A stretch of DNA of 64,000 nt. It comes from Siphonodentalium dalli (Eukaryota > Mollusca > Scaphopoda > Gadilida > Siphonodentaliidae). The DNA lies in the NCBI GenBank assembly GCA_032622095.1, contig CP136064.1, positions 112,890,004 to 112,954,003 on the forward strand. Reading direction: 5' to 3'. This document shows positions 62,106 to 64,000 of the stretch, in pieces; the first letter of the stretch is position 1; each line of letters begins with the position of its first letter. The notes beneath the pieces were generated by a model. That model searched no databases. It had not been told where the DNA came from and saw only the letters and a list, made by a program, of their open reading frames with translations. Position numbers and translations under genes: made by a program.

Positions 62106-62580
62106 AAATGCCCGGCACCATATTTTCAGGCCTGAGACGGTATGCTGGTTTTTTGCATCCGCCAATTTTGTGGACCCACCGCCCTAAACCTGCGAAAAAA
62201 AAAAAAATGTGTCCCAAATTTGATACAACCTCCCCTAAATTTCACTTAATTTCACGGTAACAAATATTTTTGCACCTACTGACGAAGCCCATCAGTTCTT
62301 TGTCCTCATTTGAGTTATGTTTGTAGTCATTTGTTGTCAAACTAATATTTGAGCGAGTTGAGCACCCTATACACAATGATCTAGTTACTCAGCCATGTAG
62401 ACATTCAGATTGATATCATATATTACAATTCCAAAACTTAAGTCTAATACAATGGAACATACGTGTATTATGTTGACAAGCCTATGGCCTGGAATATATT
62501 TCTCACTTTTTTTTTTAACTGAACAGAAAAACATGTCTCCAGCAGGCAAAAGGGTTATAATATTTCTCAAGTCTGGTACT
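62106..62580. other. Non-coding stretch with partial MITE similarity
   Basis: AATATTTGAGCGAGTTGAGC and ACCCTATACAC at about 62344-62375 weakly resemble the interior of the 53.1-kb MITE. A polypyrimidine tract ending AACTGAACAG at 62526 followed by an open stretch could be an acceptor, but it merges into the direct repeat below, so I do not call an exon. Confidence 0.35.
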
Positions 62581-62830
62581 GCTTCGAATGGGCGAGTGAC
62601 TTATCACAATCCTGGTGTCGTGCACCATGTGCATGTGGGTGAGAGGAATATAATTTTGAGTTTACAGTTACTCTTATTTTGGCTTATTTCACCGAGTGTT
62701 ATCCTATATTTGAAGGTTTCATTCCTCAATATGTGTGCTGCTTTATTTGGAATGGCTGAGTGACTCGTCACAATCTTGGTGTCCTTATGATTGCAGATGG
62801 GTGGGAAGAATCTAATCTTCACTTTCGAAG
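62581..62830 (+). repeat. Direct duplication, spacing 164 bp
   Basis: GAATGGGCGAGTGACTTATC then ACAATCCTGGTGTC (from 62586) and GAATGGCTGAGTGACTCGTC then ACAATCTTGGTGTC (from 62750) are diverged copies. Each is followed by a GTGGGTGAGAGGAAT or ATGGGTGGGAAGAAT part. The open frame at 62410-62763 runs through both copies and is not supported as a gene. Confidence 0.7.
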
Positions 62831-64000
62831 TGTCTCACAAATGAGACAGATGTGTCAATTAATGTGAAGCTGGGTTGGCTATCATACCATGGTAGGGGAG
62901 AAGCATTTCAATAATATCGCCATGAGAATTATAGTTGCACGGTTTGGACGTGCCATTATTTTTCACATAATAAGTATTAACAATTTTTCCTTTTGGTGAC
63001 ACTGCATTGGGGACTGGAAGGCAATTAACATTGATATTTTTGAGTCAGTTCATGAGTATTGACTACAAATATAGCCATATGAGGCTGTAAATAATTTGAA
63101 TTCCCTCTCCTCCAGTGTTAGATTGCAAATTTGACTATTGGGCATGGCGATCTCTGGATATAATTTTCCGCGCCAATTAGAAGTGAGAATATGATCTGTA
63201 TGAAGAATTTTGTAATTTATGGTAAAATCCTGGGCTTGAAGCTACATCAGCCAGCAGATATTTTAAAAGCAAAGTACTATTCCGCATATTCTATTCTATA
63301 GAACTCTGTCTTAACTTATCTTTTCCCGGACTGTATGGGCGATTCTTTCAGATTAACACGAAAAATAATTATTTTTTAATTGTATTGTCAATTTGTCATA
63401 GGCGATGAGATAGTGATAACATAGAGAATAATCAAAAGATATGCATAAAATACAATGAAAATTTAATAATGAATGAATGACTATGAATATTTCTCTTGAC
63501 TGTGATGACATTGTAGAAAGGACGATGTGTGTGTTGTGTTTTCTATTGATCAATCGCGGCTGTATATAATATGTTCGCGCATATTCTTCTTTTCAGTTTG
63601 TGTTTATGTTAAACACAAGTGAACACTGTCCTTAAAAAATATTCAAATATCCTTCCAAAATAATCCAAAAAGATCCCTGGAGCCTTGAGAATATATTCAA
63701 GAGAGAAACAGAAACTGACTTTAAACAATCTATGTACTCCAAATGGTCTATAGACTGGGGAAATATCCAAATATACGTGGTAAATTCAATGAGTATATCA
63801 CCACTGAAGTGTTGGAATCAACACTTAATAAGTGCCACAATTCCAACATTTGAAGGTTGTCGCGCATGTTCAACCCCAAAATGTTGGCATTGTTGCACTT
63901 GTAAAGTGTTAATTCTCACAAGTAGTATTTAGTCAAGCTAAAATGTGCATCATAACCATGCACATTACGAAACTCACCACTTCATTGACCGAGCCCACCT
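62831..64000. other. No gene seen to the end of the window
   Basis: AT-rich DNA with only short open frames lacking start or splice context. Near 63809-63850 inverted AAGTGTTG/CAACACTT and repeated TTGGAATC/ATTCCAAC words form small hairpins. The last 66-codon open frame (63732-63932) overlaps these and is judged spurious. Confidence 0.4.

Noticed and set aside
62410-62763. 117-codon open frame with an acceptor-like tract at 62526
   Set aside because: It crosses a 164-bp direct duplication whose second copy is not open in the same way, so coding constraint is unlikely.

Overview
The window looks like nuclear DNA of a marine invertebrate, most likely a lophotrochozoan such as a mollusc. The sequence shows AT-rich, intron-like, transposon-dense DNA with GT/AG splice-site-like signals and no bacterial operon structure. 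It also holds repeat types I associate with molluscan genomes: non-coding repeats with phrases such as 'CAGAGTTATGCCCCTTTT' and 'GGCCATAACTCTGGT', a tRNA-derived SINE, piggyBac-like and Helitron-like termini, and many foldback elements. The taxon is an inference, not a demonstration.

Positions 1-43776 are one head-to-tail satellite array with a monomer of about 1243 bp (observed 1242-1246 bp). About 35 nearly identical units are visible and the array continues off the left edge. Each unit holds a diverged internal dimer (A and B, about 305 bp each) and one 30-bp perfect palindrome. The array stops 2 bp after this palindrome. The only large unit deletion, 215 bp near 12.9 kb, breaks inside the same palindrome. 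Shared variants show that roughly the first 4 kb recurs 11,190 bp later, and that other variants spread in zones, as expected of unequal exchange or a rolling-circle process. The 60-120 codon open frames that recur in each unit shift with homopolymer length, and I do not consider them genes.

Positions 43777-54429 are mosaic non-repetitive DNA. They contain a 126-bp near-perfect foldback (44.3 kb), a dispersed CCGTCC-type repeat (44.6 kb), two exon-like segments of an unrecognised plus-strand gene (45.46-45.66 and 47.09-47.3 kb), a triplicated 160-bp repeat (46.1-46.7 kb), a tRNA-derived SINE (47.3-47.5 kb, minus strand), a frameshifted start of a RecQ-like DNA helicase on the minus strand (48.0-48.2 kb) with CCAAT motifs upstream, and several MITE or foldback elements. 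Two of these belong to families with a second copy in the window.

Positions 54430-57576 form a piggyBac-like transposon with matching terminal repeats and a TTAA at both ends. On its minus strand it keeps only the N-terminal part of a transposase. Regular 34-bp subterminal repeats lie at its right end and an internal inverted repeat of about 300 bp per arm fills its middle.

Positions 57577-64000 contain a possible terminal exon (57.6 kb), a long hairpin (58.8 kb), a tandem repeat built around the palindrome GGTTTTGATCAAAACC (59.0-59.4 kb), a triplicated repeat ending in a Helitron-type hairpin plus CTAG (59.5-60.36 kb), an ATAAATT-rich tract, and a second copy of the 52.7-kb foldback family. 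No complete conventional gene, rRNA, functional tRNA or CRISPR array is evident. The genes do not form a recognisable pathway; the window is dominated by repeats and mobile-element remains.
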